This document shows positions 23,301 to 35,439 of a stretch of 64,000 bases of DNA, piece after piece. Position 1 is the stretch's first letter, and every line of letters begins with the position of its first letter. The DNA lies in the NCBI RefSeq assembly GCF_963675165.1, contig NC_087379.1, positions 2,608,201-2,672,200 of the forward strand, in the 5' to 3' direction. The position numbers and the translations under genes were made by a program. Origin of the DNA: Halichondria panicea (lineage: Eukaryota; Porifera; Demospongiae; Suberitida; Halichondriidae). Under the pieces are notes generated by a model. The model did no database searches. It was not told where the DNA came from and worked only from the letters and a program-made list of their open reading frames with translations.

Positions 23301-26300
23301 AAATGTATAGCTGCCATGCATTTTAGCCTCCTATACGTAGCATTGGGATGCACAGGACAACGTACTTTCTCAGCAAAGTGTTGCTGTCCTAATTAGCAAT
23401 AAAAAATTGACTCACGTATTTAGCGGAGTTGGATCCTTGTCTCTTGTTGGTGTTAGGAGATGGCACAGATGGAGGGGTGAATTTGGGCGGAGCTGGTACA
23501 ATACGACCATGGATATTGATCACTTCATCAGCTTGACGCAGATCATCTATACAGAATAGACATATTCTTTTGCTAGAGTTCAGACAGAATACTGATTACA
23601 AAATCTAAATTTTAAATGGTTGGTGATTGGAGTATGTCTGTATAACAGCTTACTCGTCTTCTTTTTATAGATGATAACTTCAAGCAGGTTCATCGGTACA
23701 AATCCCTCAGATCCAAGCTTGTTCTTGACTCTCCACCACTTCCTGCTATCGTCCAGCACCTCAACCTTCTCTCCACGACGAATGGTCAGCTCCTCCAGTG
23801 CAGACGCCTTGTTGAGTTAAATATAGTATGGAGTGATAAATTTGCTTCAATTATAAATAAGCATGAAACTGCATTGCATGGAGTTTGTACAAAGTCAGGT
23901 GCTTTTAGGTCGAAACGATAAGGGCAAAATTGTTTTATGATGTCTCCATGTGTAATGTGAGGTAACTAAAAGGGTATTGAATTGCATGCATGGATGGAGC
24001 ACCTACAGAATACCTTATAGCGGTCTGTATACCCAATGATATTTCAGAATTACTACAGGTGTGCTTGGCTAATATAAATGCATTTCTAGGCTAAGATTCT
24101 TTGTACCCTCACCTGATAGTCCACAAGGACCTTGGCCATCTTCCTGCTGTCGTCCTGTTCACTACCGTCTGAGTTGAGACTCTGCTGGGAGCGAGTGGAG
24201 AAACCTCCAAATGCTTTGTTCTCGATGCTCGTATCGCTCTGGATATGGCAATAAGAACATTATACAAGTATACACTTAAAAAAATAATGCCTTAGATAAT
24301 GAAAGCACCGCAGGTGCTGATGCCTCGGTGGAGATGCCAAAGCAATAAAAGCTACTAATATATACACATGATAAACATTTTTTCAATTTGCTGCATGCAA
24401 ACTCAAAGAGTAGTGGGTAATGATCGATCATGATTGTTGTTAAAAACAATCGATCGTTTTTAACAACAATCATGATTGATCATTACCAATTACTACAGGT
24501 GTGCTTGGAAATGCATTTCTAGGCTAAGATTCTTTGTACCTCACCTGATACATAACAAAAAACGTTTTTATACACTCACAATATCATCTTATATTATAAT
24601 CACAAATATTTGATGAACATTTTTTGCATTGATTAATTTTACTGCATGCAGGCAGAATCCAAAACTCTAAGAGTGGGTAATGATCGACCATGATTGTTGT
24701 TAAAAACGATCGATGCCAAACGTTCAACTAAGATTAACGGCTGCATCAGTAGAGCCTTGCAACTCTCTTCTCACTCTTGCAGCTACAAATAGCTAGCGTT
24801 CTAGTGCAGAGCTAACTACTAGGTAGAGTAGCAACACTCGGTAAACAAGTTTGGCTACGTGCTCTTCTGAAAAGGCTGCAATGGCATTCCAAGTAAGCAA
24901 GACTAGCGAGAACGAAGCATTATTTTGCAAATCCACGAATTGAAAACATGACTAGAAGCCTATAGAAACTCTTACTTGCACTTCATTGATCCTTGAGCAG
25001 CTGTAGCAGCTAGTCTACACACACACAGACACACAAACACACTACCGTATACCTCACTTGCGCATGCGCACCGAGGCATAAATAGTGAGGAAAGAAAAGA
25101 GAGGCCGGAGAAAAAAGGTGGAAGAAAGAGAATAGTACGAGAGAGTGGCGGAAAAGAATACTTGTGAGAGATCTACGCAAACTCTCTCTAAAAGTACTAG
25201 CATGTACTGTACTCACTGATCTTCTGTGGACAAAAGCGGGTAGAATGGGACTGGACACCATAGCTGCTTTAGATGCCACTGCAGCCATCACTGCAGGGTT
25301 GATCATCAGACCAGACGACTCCTCCACTTGGTCTCCATCGTAGACATCTGAGTAGTCCTCACTCCTCTGCTCTCGAGGGATGGTGTCCAGGGTAGGGAAG
25401 TTGGCAGGTGTGTCCGAGGAGTTGTGGAGGTTAGGAGGGATGCAGCCATCTGTGAACTCGATGATGTATTCCTGCGGTAGCGGCCTTGTAGGGGGCCAGT
25501 TGTCACTGTGGGATCGAGAGGGTATTGGCGAATAAATTCCTGACCGGATACTTAAGAGGTAACTTTTTAACTATATGAATGCCTGTGCTCTCAGTCATTA
25601 GTCGTTATAGTAGATTCTTAAAAGGCAAATGTAAAACACTTCATACACTTAAATACAATGCAGTACAACTAGGAAATATTTAAGGCCTGGTAGTTGCAGT
25701 ACAGGTATAGTTTTAATATTTTATGCTGTAGTATTGGTACATTGTCATGATCCAGTTCATTCCCAGTTGATTCCATAATTCCTGTTCCCTTGGTGATAGT
25801 TTCCTTGTCATCAGACTACAAGCACTACTTGTGAACAGAGGCACAATAACTCCGGAAGCTAGCTGGGGACTGTGTATGCATGCGTGAGACAACAAATTTA
25901 GATCATGGGGTTGTCAGAATTGTTTGTGACTTGGGTCATTTTTTTTCATTATCCATTGAATGACTACTATAAATTCAACTGGCTATGTGCATGGACTCCT
26001 GTATTTTGATTAGTTGCTATATAAATTGCAACATTAGCTATACTCTACAATATATGTTAGTATGTGTTCCCATTATATCCCCTCAAAGCGTAAAGTGCAA
26101 AGAAACTCAATAGCTATCCCACTTACCCTTTGTTGAGGTGAATGAAGTGTTGAATGTACTTGAAAACCTCTTTGACCAGCTGTCCTGCGGAGGGGGAGCT
26201 CAAGTGATGACCCAACTTGGCAATCTGGTTGATGCCGTACTTGCACTTCTGATACGTGCTGATGAACTCTTGCTCATTGGGCGGGTCTGCTTTCCTTTTC

Positions 26301-28958
26301 AGGGCCTCAAGTGCAGCTAGAAAAAAATTAGAAATTGAAAGTGAAAATTTCAGAAAAAAATTTTTTTTAATCTTACATGCATATTAGTGTTTGAAACACA
26401 TTTACTCGGAGTGTATAAACTATGTTATCGCAGACTCATACAATCATTTTTCTTTCTCCTTGACTTCTGACTCTTTCTCTCCAGTTCTGTCCATGCTGCT
26501 GCCTTGTCTTTGAGGAGCTGCATGAATTTCTCCAGGTCATCAAACACGTGGTTCAGAATGTCCTGGAGGTGGGTAGATATGCTTGACATGTTCCCATAAT
26601 AGAGGCTTTGCTTTAGGTAGAAAACGAAGTTATGTACCTGCAAGTAGTATAGCAAGTAATTTTCGTGGGGTAAAAAATTCAGTATTTAGTGGGCGAGCTG
26701 ATCTCGACAAATATTATGTTCCCTGCGAAAAATATTTGGCGTGGTGTACTGGAACACATGCAATAATTATAGTGCACGTGATGAAGTCATAATCATGCAG
26801 CTAATGAATTTTTCTCCGAAAACCACCGCTTTCAGATTGAATATTAAAACAAAATTTTTACCCTACGAAAATGTTCCGCTATACAGTATTCAACAAAGAT
26901 TGGCGATACTGAAATGTTTAAGGCTTAATAAAACAAAATTTTTACCCTACGAAAATATTCCGCTATACAGTATTCAACAAAGATTGGCGATACTGAAATG
27001 TTTAAGGCTTAAATGTACTTCTTACCACGTCTCTTTGTATCTTTGCAGCCTTGATGGTTCTCTTAATCTCACCGTCTGCTCCGCCACCGTGACCAGTCTT
27101 GTGAACATTGCTCACGTATTTGGAGCTGGCTCTGCTCACGAAGTCACCCTGTTTCCTATGGCCCTGTGAGGATAGGTAATTAATACAAACACTGAATTTT
27201 ATTTTTCTGTATATATATAGCATTTGGGTGGTAGGGGAGTTAGTAGGGGATAATTATAATTGCCTTTAACATCATGCATTCCATAAATCAATATAACAAA
27301 TCTCTTATGTTTTTGCTGTCGTAGAAGACGACTTGAAACACAATTGGCTTCTTGTAGCATAATGAATCTACTCACATCATCCTGGTAATTCGGTGTCTGA
27401 TAGGGGAATGCCCCAGTTGACGACTGTGGACTACCAGCCATATTGTTTCCAGGGAGAAGTGGGCTGTTGCTGGAAGCTGTGCCGGCAGGAAATGGCATAC
27501 CTATAGGACAGAAAATAAAACCTTTACATTTGGCGTTTTTGCCATGCAATTATATATTTAGATCTATAGCTAGTTTCGTTACAGCTATTTTGATACTTAC
27601 CTGGTGGGGGTGGAGGTTGTGCAGCTGGTGGAGGTGGTGAGCCTGATGGAGGGGGTGGATATGTACTTGGTGGGAAGGGGGTGTACGTTGTCTGTGACAT
27701 ATGTTGTGGTGTGAATGGTGGGGGTGGACTAGACGGCCGCTGCTCGAGAATCCAATTCTCTCTCATAGCTTGTGATTGGTCAATTCCAGCCCTCACCTTT
27801 GAACCCTGATTATTGGCACCAGTGTATATAAGCATGAAAATAATTATGCATGTGTGTCAGTACCTTGTTACTCCTCTGGCTGTTCGGGACAAGTCTTTTC
27901 GCCTGGTTCACTTGATTGCAAATAATCTCAGCCTGCCAACGAAAATTGTGATAAACTAGTGCAAAAATGTATAGGAACTGACGACTCTTTCTCTCTGTGT
28001 TAAAGTTATGTCGACAAATGTATATATGTATGTGACGCATGCAAGGCATTGTATGGCACTTGTGACATTATGGATAAACATGATTTATATACCGAAGCTT
28101 TGGTGCACTGAAAGAAGTGGACTCTGGGTTGGTTGGTGCCAGGATCCTGGAAGCTCACCATCAGCACATTACCACCACCGTCCTGTATGTACTTGCCCTC
28201 TATCACATAGGCCAGTGGGATCACATTCAGTGACGTCTAGATTGGGTATTTGAAGGGATAATTATTGCTAAGAAATTTGGGACGAATTTTATTTATAATA
28301 CGGAATTCAATATTGATCACCTTTGCAAAACTACAAAAACTTTATGAATTAATAGATCTGTGCATATACATATAGTTACAAACACTCACTCTGGTTGATC
28401 CATCTTTGATGACGATTTCTGTAGCACTGATCGAGAGAATGATCTCCTTGGTGTGGACGTTCCCCTTGTGAATGAGGTCCCTCACTTTACGGATGCTCTC
28501 GTATGGTGAGATGTGGGCTAGTTGTCCCTCTGCTGCCATTGTCGCCAGATACTGTAATAATTTTCATAAAACTTTCGAAATAGGATCATTAGAACTAAGT
28601 TATGGCTGAAAGATGTTCAACTACCCCCCCCTCCTGTTATCAATGGCTCCGGAACTCGTGTGTGATGAGTGCAAGCAAACCATTCAGGAGCACCCCCAGT
28701 AGTACTCATTACTATAGTAGGTGCCACTTGTATAAGCATTTTAATCATGTCGAGAGAGATACATAGAGGGGTTACGTAGAGGGGTTTCAATAGACATTTT
28801 AGTGATATGTTTATTCACAATGGTTTGCTTGGTTGAACTCACCTCCATGGGAAAGTTGCTTCTCCCAACTGGGTTGGTGAATTGGTCCATATTCTGCATC
28901 CCAACATGGCGGACATTCAGTGGAGTGGATATGTCTATCTCAACCTTCTTTTTCTTCT
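20301..28958 (-). CDS. EPS8: EPS8 homologue (actin-regulating signalling adaptor)
   Basis: Coding exons: 28958-28843, 28551-28390, 28236-28093, 27932-27864, 27805-27601, 27500-27376, 27163-27026, 26637-26442, 26316-26127, 25505-25217, 24238-24113, 23807-23654, 23546-23416, 23233-22924, 22814-22701, 22533-22456, 22312-22225, 22111-21982, 21868-21827, 21714-21694, 21434-20301. All junctions are GT-AG with matching phases, giving about 1,319 aa; the start exon is not resolved (a phase-compatible piece ends at 29086). By residue: PTB-like domain 30-165 (YLATMAAEGQ to HFFQC), proline-rich 170-270, EPS8 core with helices 320-545, SH3 578-638 (RKWWRV, GFVPMNLL), polyproline 700-760, WH2-like IAAAIKSRKPLRKT near 800, SAM-like effector domain 825-921, then an RS/acidic and Gln-rich tail. 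EPS8 proteins cap and bundle actin and link receptors to Rac signalling. Human EPS8 is 822 aa, so the tail is a large extension. Confidence 0.9.
24298..25078. mobile_element. deleted copy of the 12464-type transposon in an EPS8 intron
   Basis: The right end ACCGAGGCA at 25070-25078 and the inward sequence (CAGCTGCTCAAGGATCAATG region, then AGCACGTAGCCAAACTTGTT complement, then ATCATGATTGTTGTTAAAAA) match the 12464-16527 element. The left part keeps the GATGCCTCGGTGGAGATGCC hairpin arm but has lost the terminal repeat. The shadow frames at 24276 and 25010 come from it. Confidence 0.7.
26846..27013. repeat. 84-bp tandem direct repeat, two copies, in EPS8 intron
   Basis: Two adjacent 84-bp copies (AAAACAAAATTTTTACCCTA ... 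GTTTAAGGCTT) differ at only a few bases. They lie in the intron between exons 27163-27026 and 26637-26442, just beyond the donor of the former. The unit contains ACGAAAATGTTCCGCTATAC, which resembles a piece of the CCGTATAGCG MITE family. Confidence 0.85.
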
Positions 28959-30570
28959 CTGTGAAGTTTAATACAAATGTGCACAAGAAATCTTGAGCTA
29001 TTATCTCTGTGCCTCACTATCTTATTATTCAAGAAAGTACAGCTATAGCTTCCCTGTAGTCTATAATTAATTATAGAAGTAATACCTTGCCCTGACCGGC
29101 TGTGATGCTGCACAAGCTGATGAGAGTATCCGACAGTAGAATCTCCTTAGCTCAGTCTGTATGACCAGTATAATGTATAGTAGCTCACAAACCTATTGGA
29201 ACTGCATGCTTACAATCTCAAGGATATAGCTTCAGTTGTGGTACAGAGTGCAAAACCTCCTTCCTATAGACCGATTTTCCCTCATTTTAACATGAAATAA
29301 TTATGCTCTATGACGGTTTGGAATAAGGCTAAGAATTCATTACGTAACAGATCATCTTTGTCCGACCCCCCCCTGGGTAACGACGTATACTATGCAAGCA
29401 ATTTTGGCCTCGAATTTGCCTTCAACCTATTCAACCTACTGAGTCAGCACTTTCATGCCACTCTTTCATTCTTGTGAGTATATCTCTTGTATTACATCTT
29501 CTGTTAGTGTATGATCGTAGTAGTTTATAAGGGTAGATTATATATCATTGCTATACCTGCTATATACATGAAGAAAGGAGTCAAAGAAACAAGGAAAGCA
29601 CAGCAACTTGTGATTTAATTTACCTTTATTCGAACAAACAGCTCTCAAACAACCAGTTTGGATTCAGATCGGGCTTTTCAACTCTGTGTAATTATTTATT
29701 TCTGTATGTCAGTTTTACTATGAGATTTTGCAGTATCATAAGATTGTATACAGGTTTCAGTTTCAGCTTTCTCTGACGTATAGTCATGCATCTGCACTGT
29801 TTTTTGTTATAGTATAGGAACGACTCAAGTATAAGTATATTCAAACAAGGCTGAGTATTTATGGCGTTAAAGTTGATTATAGCGTTAACTTGTGGCAAGG
29901 TTGGGTGATGTATATATTATATCTCTTAGGCCATTCTAGCCGAGATTCAAGGCCGATTAAAATACGGCCTGGTACCTATTGCAGGGGTGATAGTGCGCAT
30001 GCGCTTCAAATTACCCAGAATATGGGTAATCGTACTACGAACGTAAAACCTTAGTAAATTATACGGGAAATTAGTCCGTTTACTATTATGTTCCGTAATA
30101 CTTCATCTCTATGACTGAGTTCTGTGAAGCTGCGGCTTATGCCGTCTATTGCGTTGGTCTAGAAGGCTTGAACACTAGTTTTAAGATCTACGTCTAGGAT
30201 GGTCCTATAGCCGGGTTGTCTTCGCGAGTAGCAGTTTGAGGCACCATACACTTCCCATACTGATAGCCTGTACAGATCCAAGGTAAGACATCCTGACCAT
30301 ACAACCGTCATAGAGGCCGGTAGATGAGAGCCTCTTCTGGCTTCAGATTAGTGTGAAAGCAATCTGGAACAACGCAATGGAGAGCTTAGTCTCATGAATC
30401 AGCCGCACCTCTGGTGTCTGATTCATGAGACTATATATAGAGAGCTAAGCTGATGTACAAAGATAGAAAATAGATGAGAGAAAGAAGAAAGGGGATTCCC
30501 CAGATTCTGGTGAATAAACTAACGCATGCGCACTAACACCATGCAAAATTATGCCGATACCAAATAAGCT
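28959..30570. other. 5' flank of EPS8 and repeat-containing spacer
   Basis: The interval 29086-29145 (minus) could hold an upstream EPS8 coding exon: its donor CAAG|GTATTA leaves a 1-base phase that joins the exon at 28958 to make GAG. No start codon can be fixed. A TAGCCGAGATTCAAGGCCGA remnant of the TAGCCTCG family lies near 29937-29975. A pair of inverted ATGAATCAG-type sequences occurs at 30394-30432. Nothing else recognised. Confidence 0.35.
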
Positions 30571-31813
30571 ACAGTGCAACAACCAAAGAGAGTAGATTTT
30601 TTTTATTTTTTTTATTTTTCACATTTTGTGGCATATCTTCTGAAGTAAAAGTGATATGATCTATTTGAGTGCAGGTACTGAAAGTTCAACTATTGGCGCT
30701 TCCATTGGACCACCACCTGTTACATCATATGACATCATCACTATGAAATGGCTGTCTGAAGATGTGTACCTCTAAAAATATGTTAGGAATAGAAGTAGCT
30801 TATTTGTTTGAGTTAAGATCTGAAATTTGTTGTGTATGTACCTGAGTATATTGCTCATCTTTTGAGCTTCAACGGAAGTCTGGGCTACTAGTAAGTTCTG
30901 AGAAATACTGCATTTTGTTGTTTTTTGGTGGCAAATATGTTAGGAATACAACTTTCGATTTTATGCTAGTTAAGGTCTGATTTTTGAGAAGGATGTACTA
31001 CAATAGTGTAAAATTCATTTGCACTAACTTACAGGAGCTAAACAAGTATCTTCTTTGCTAGAGCGGCCCTTCTTGTCAAAAACGGTGATTTTGCTCCGTT
31101 TTGCTACTTTTGCTGACGTATGCAATGATATTCATTGATTTGTGACATCACAAATCATCTTGTTGTTATTTGCTACATCCAAAGGTCATGTGATGTCTAC
31201 CTGCAAATACACAGTTGGTGCTGGTCATTCCGTGTCACAGGGGCGTGGCAATTGAGCTTACCACGTAGCCAAATCGCCCCAAAAGTCATAAAAAGCACTG
31301 TTTTTGACAAGATGGGCCGCTCTAGCAAAGAAGAGGCTAGCCTAACTCCTGTAAGTTAGTACAGATGAAAAGTACACTATTGTAGTACATGCTGCTCAAA
31401 AATCAGACCTTAACTAATATAAAATCGAAAGTTGTATTCCTAACATATTTGCCACCAAAAAACAACAAAATGCAGTATTTCTCAGAACTTACTAGTAGCC
31501 CAGACTTCCGTTGAAGCTCAAAAGATGAGCAATATACTCAGGTACATGCACAACAAATTTCAGATCTTAACTCAAACAAATAAGCTACTTCTATTCCTAA
31601 CATATTTTCGGAAGTACACATCTTCAGACAGCCATTTTATACTGATGATGTCATGTGATGTAACAGGTGGTGGTCCAATGGAAGCGCCAATAGTTGAACT
31701 TTCAGTACCTGCACTCAAATAGATCATATCACTTTTACTATAGAAGATATGCCACAAAATGTAAAAAATGTGTACCAAAAAAAAAAATCTACTCTCTTTG
31801 GTTGTTGCACTGT
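30571..31813. mobile_element. 1.24-kb foldback element with arms of about 530 bp
   Basis: The left arm, from ACAGTGCAACAACCAAAGAG, is mirrored by a right arm ending in the complement TTGTTGCACTGT. Matching segments include CTATTGGCGCTTCCATTGGA, CAGACAGCCATTTTATACTG with its diverged partner, and TTTGCTAGAGCGGCC near the centre. The spacer is about 200 bp (31090-31295). Arms differ by scattered substitutions and short poly-A length changes, so this is not an assembly mirror artefact. No clear TSD, no coding sequence. Confidence 0.8.
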
Positions 31814-33172
31814 ACAAAAATATTTCCAAAAGTTGTTGTAGTGGGAAATCGTTATAGGTGAAAATGGGTGTAATCGTAAAAAAAGATGTGTAACATCAAA
31901 TATCTCCGGAACTAAAGTATTTCTGGACACATTTTTTGTATAGAATATTTATTAAGGGGGGACTCTTTCCTTGGCAATCTGTTGTAGAAATTACAACAAT
32001 GGGTAAGGAATCGTTATGATGAATTAGATGAAGTTGTATGTGAGCTCCTCCCTGACAAACAAACTGTAGTCTAGGTAACGGCCTTATCAGTCAAGTAGGC
32101 TAAAAATCTGTGTCCTTTGATGTAAGCTTTGATGTCTCTTTGTGCATATGTAGTTATAAAAAAAAAAATAAAAAAAAAAAACCTTTGACTAGCTAGGAAG
32201 AGTAGCAGCAGTAGTAGTAGGAAGAGTAGCAGTAGTAGTAGTAGCAGTGCAAGGACTAGACTAGATTAAAAAGTTGGTGGAAAGAATAACTGACCGTTTG
32301 GACGTCACCTGGCTGCCAGACTTTCATCTGGACTCTTCCCCCTGAGTAGCTGGCCTTTCTCTAAGCCACAAAACTGAGCAAGAAGCTGAAGAAGCAGCTA
32401 GACAGAGACATCTAGCCTTGAGAATTGGGAGGCGTGGCTCAACTAGTTAGCCCAGCCCAGAGGAATTGTTACCGTGGGTACTGAACAACCGTAGAAGTAG
32501 GGCTACCCCTGGCTTTACTGAATTAACTAGCTGTGTCTGCTGTCTAGTTGGACCAGATTTAGCTAGATAATGGGGTAGAGAATAGTTGAGCGGTGCTGTG
32601 TGTAGCTTGAACTGTACTGGCTGGCAAGAATCTAGTAAGCACCCTATGCACTGATAACTCGTCAGAATGGAGGGTATGTTCTAGGGATCTGGACAGCTGT
32701 ACATCCAAAGGAGCCAGGGAGTGCCAATCATCTTCTCCCAGTCTCTGACACGCTAAACAAAAGGAGCTAGAACTGGGAGTCCCAGCTAGAATTGCTAGCC
32801 GGATCTAGACTAATAGAATGACATGGAGGCGTGGTGAGGCCGGATCCACACTAATTGATCGACCTAAAGACGCTCCTGTTCCAGATTTCACGAATGGCAA
32901 GGAAAGGGATAATGTAAACTTGAACTCAGAATAATGGGTGAAAAAAGCGTAATTTACTAGGGCCTACTCCACGCTTTAAAGACCTTCTCTTTTAAAAAAA
33001 GGCTGCCAAGACAAAATTTGTGGAAAGCAAAAAATGTGTGGATATCTGAAGTTGTAAATATGGTTGTCAAGTGCAAGCACACGCACACAAAATGTGCACA
33101 GTGCACATGCACGGCAGGGGGATCAAAGAGAGTTTACTACTACTCAGTTGTAAATGGGTTGGATAACAGCTT
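31814..33172. other. gene-free spacer ending in a relic of the duplicated unit
   Basis: Contains poly-A (32160-32181) and a short AGT/AGC triplet repeat (32195-32250). From about 32920 to 33172 the sequence matches 48765-49004 and 60350-60590 (CCACGCTTTAAAGACC ... GTGCACAGTGCACATGCACG ... CAGTTGTAAA-GGGTTGGATAACAGC). It is therefore the tail of an older unit ('unit 0') of the segmental duplication, cut by the transposon at 33173. Confidence 0.6.
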
Positions 33173-33534
33173 CCAGAGCCGGAGGAAGCAAATATGAAGT
33201 GGTCAGGCCGGACTCATAAAGGGGGGTCCGGGGGTCCTCCCCCGGGAAATTTTTTTTGAATGGTGCTTGCTGGTGCATTCTGGTGCATTTTGAGTAATAT
33301 TTAATGAATTTTAAAATTGACATTTTAATTGAGACAATCACAAAAATTAATATTGGTACAGGTATATGAGGTTGCACCTAAAATTTCTGAGACGGTGAAT
33401 GATACCGGTTTGGAGAGGCACCAATGTGAGGACACTGAAAGGAACTCGATTGCAGTTTGGAGAGAGACATTTTCTTTTGGCTAGCAGCTAGATCTGACAC
33501 TAGATAGTCTGTCCTGCGGTACTACTATAGCCTC

Positions 33535-33650
33535 CTTTGCAGCCTCTCCTTTTTCTGTTCTTTGTCATAGTTCAATAAGATAAAATACGGGACTAATTGG
33601 AGGAACAAAGAAAGAAAGAAGGAAGAGACTAAGAAAAAGGAGAGCCTGCC
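33535..33650. repeat. CTCCTTTTTCTG hairpin MITE module
   Basis: Starts CAGCCTCTCCTTTTTCTGTT and ends with the complement AAAAAGGAGAGCCTG. The middle reads AATTGGAGGAACAAAGAAAG. Diverged copies occur at 5820-5965, 12183-12350 and inverted at 37018-37128. In the first copy the module is part of a TAGCCTCG-ended element. Confidence 0.65.
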
Positions 33651-34179
33651 TTGCTAAGTCGCCTGACGGTAGACGAGTGGTAGACAAGTGAAAATGAACG
33701 TGGGGAATCACTAGCTGGGCGGAGCCTGACAGAGCAAAGAGCCACAGCATGCCTACGCATTGCAAACTCTAAATAAAAGCTGTTAGCATCGTAGATAGTA
33801 AGCCAGAATCAACATCGTAGACGAGGGCTTACCTAGTAAAGACTAAAGAGACTAAATATCTAAATTTAGCTCAGTTTTTTTCCTGAGTTCAGAACAGACC
33901 CACTTGATTAGTAGATATAATTATTACAGCAGTATAGTCTACTCTACTCTAGTCTTTCATACTTCCTCTACTGACTAAAGGTCTCACAAAGGCTGACTCT
34001 AGTCTGGCCACGCCCTCCCATACTTCGTATATGGTCGGGTGAACTTGCAATGAACAGTTCGTGCAGACACCCCAAGATTTTCTTGGGGTGTGAAACCGCT
34101 CGTCAAGTGCCTTGTGGGCCGTTGTGGCCTGTTGTGTAAACTGTTACGTAAGCTATTGCATCACGAAAAAGTAGCTAGA

Positions 34180-35437
34180 TATGGGCCTCTACTGCTGTTT
34201 GTGTGCGAATGAGTCTCTGGCCGGACAACCGAAGGCAAAAGAAGCTCAATGGTCATAGCTGTTCTGAAGCAAGAGAAGTACTTGTGCAGCTCCTTCCAGT
34301 ACCTCTGCATTGCATCCCTGAAACTAGTGCTAGTGACAGTATAATTATTGTGTCACCAGTGCGAGAAACAACTGAAGAATGTCCATGCTCAACAAGAAAA
34401 GCTATGCAAGGTAAAGAAGGAAGCAACAGAGCTAATAAATGGTCTGCTTTCAAGACATGCAGAAGATAACTTATTACCACCACCGCCAAAAAGAAGTAGA
34501 GTTATGCAGGAACCCCCCACACCACCCATTCCATCATCTGTTTCAGTACCAACCATTCCATCAGTGTCAGCAGCAACCATTCCATCAGCGTCAGCAGCAA
34601 CCATTCCACCGGTGTACGTGTCAGCAGCAATCATTCCACCAGTGTCAGCAGCAACCATTCCATCAGCGTCAGCAGCAATGTCAGCAGCTAATCTACGAAC
34701 AACTGCAGCCACTCAGCTACCATCATCTCAGATACCGCAAAGCAGCTCTAATTTGCCCAGTTTTGAGGTACATTGATCACATGTATTTATAAATATCACT
34801 GTTTATGTGCACATATATACATTGTATAATTATAGGTTGTAGTACCCTATTCGCAGCAGACCCGAAAGTACATTATCAAAACTCTGACTCGACAGACTGC
34901 CATTAGGCGTTTGGTCCGAAAGAGTTACACCGCTCTTACCTCTGGTACCGTAAACTCTCCTAGGGCAAAGAGGGCATTGTTATCACAGTTGGCACTGACA
35001 ATCAAAAATGAGATGAAGAAGATAGGTACAAATAAACATGATTCAATTTTAAGGGACAACAATGAAGCAGTGAAACGATTCAGCTGGGAGACAGTGAGAT
35101 TGGAGCTTTATAAGATGGTTCCAACTCTCATGTCACTGCTTTCGCTGCTGATACCAAACCCAGAAAACCGTATACCCCCTTATTTGCACTATTGCATCCC
35201 AATTGTTGAAGTGCAGGCATCAACAACTATTGTTAGTCCAGAGGGTTGTTTCCGTCATGTTGTATGGAGATGGAACTCACAAGCAGGTATTAATTAATTA
35301 TTATCATAACTCAATAATATTAACACATATTGTTTAATTCCAAGGTGTTCAGCAGTCTGCAGCCACTGAACTTATGCCTCTCCCACAAAAGATCGCTGAA
35401 CATTGTGAGAGGTATTTCTCAAGACTATGACGCAAAT
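34180..35437 (+). pseudogene. broken transposon-associated gene with Cys-pair N-terminus and Ser/Pro repeats
   Basis: Fragments in successive frames give one ordered protein: MGLYCCLCANESLAGQPKAK (34180), HSCSEAREVLVQLLPV (34250), CHQCEKQLKNVHAQQEKLCK (34351; the CxxC pairs suggest a zinc-binding module), then IPSVSAATIPSA-type repeats (34540-34690). An intron 34768-34835 (GAG|GTACAT, ATTATAG|GT) leads to RLVRKSYTALTSGTVNSPRA and a domain rich in NPENRIPP/QPLNLCLSHKRSLN. The LNLCLSH stretch lies in a shifted frame, and the gene stops abruptly at about 35437 where the RecQ fragment begins. I recall related genes as multicopy and uncharacterised in sponges and cnidarians; this is unverified. 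Dead copy. Confidence 0.55.
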
Positions 35438-35439
35438 AG

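Noticed and set aside
30571-31813. Inverted repeat as an assembly mirror artefact
   Set aside because: Arms differ by scattered substitutions and length changes, so they are real diverged copies.
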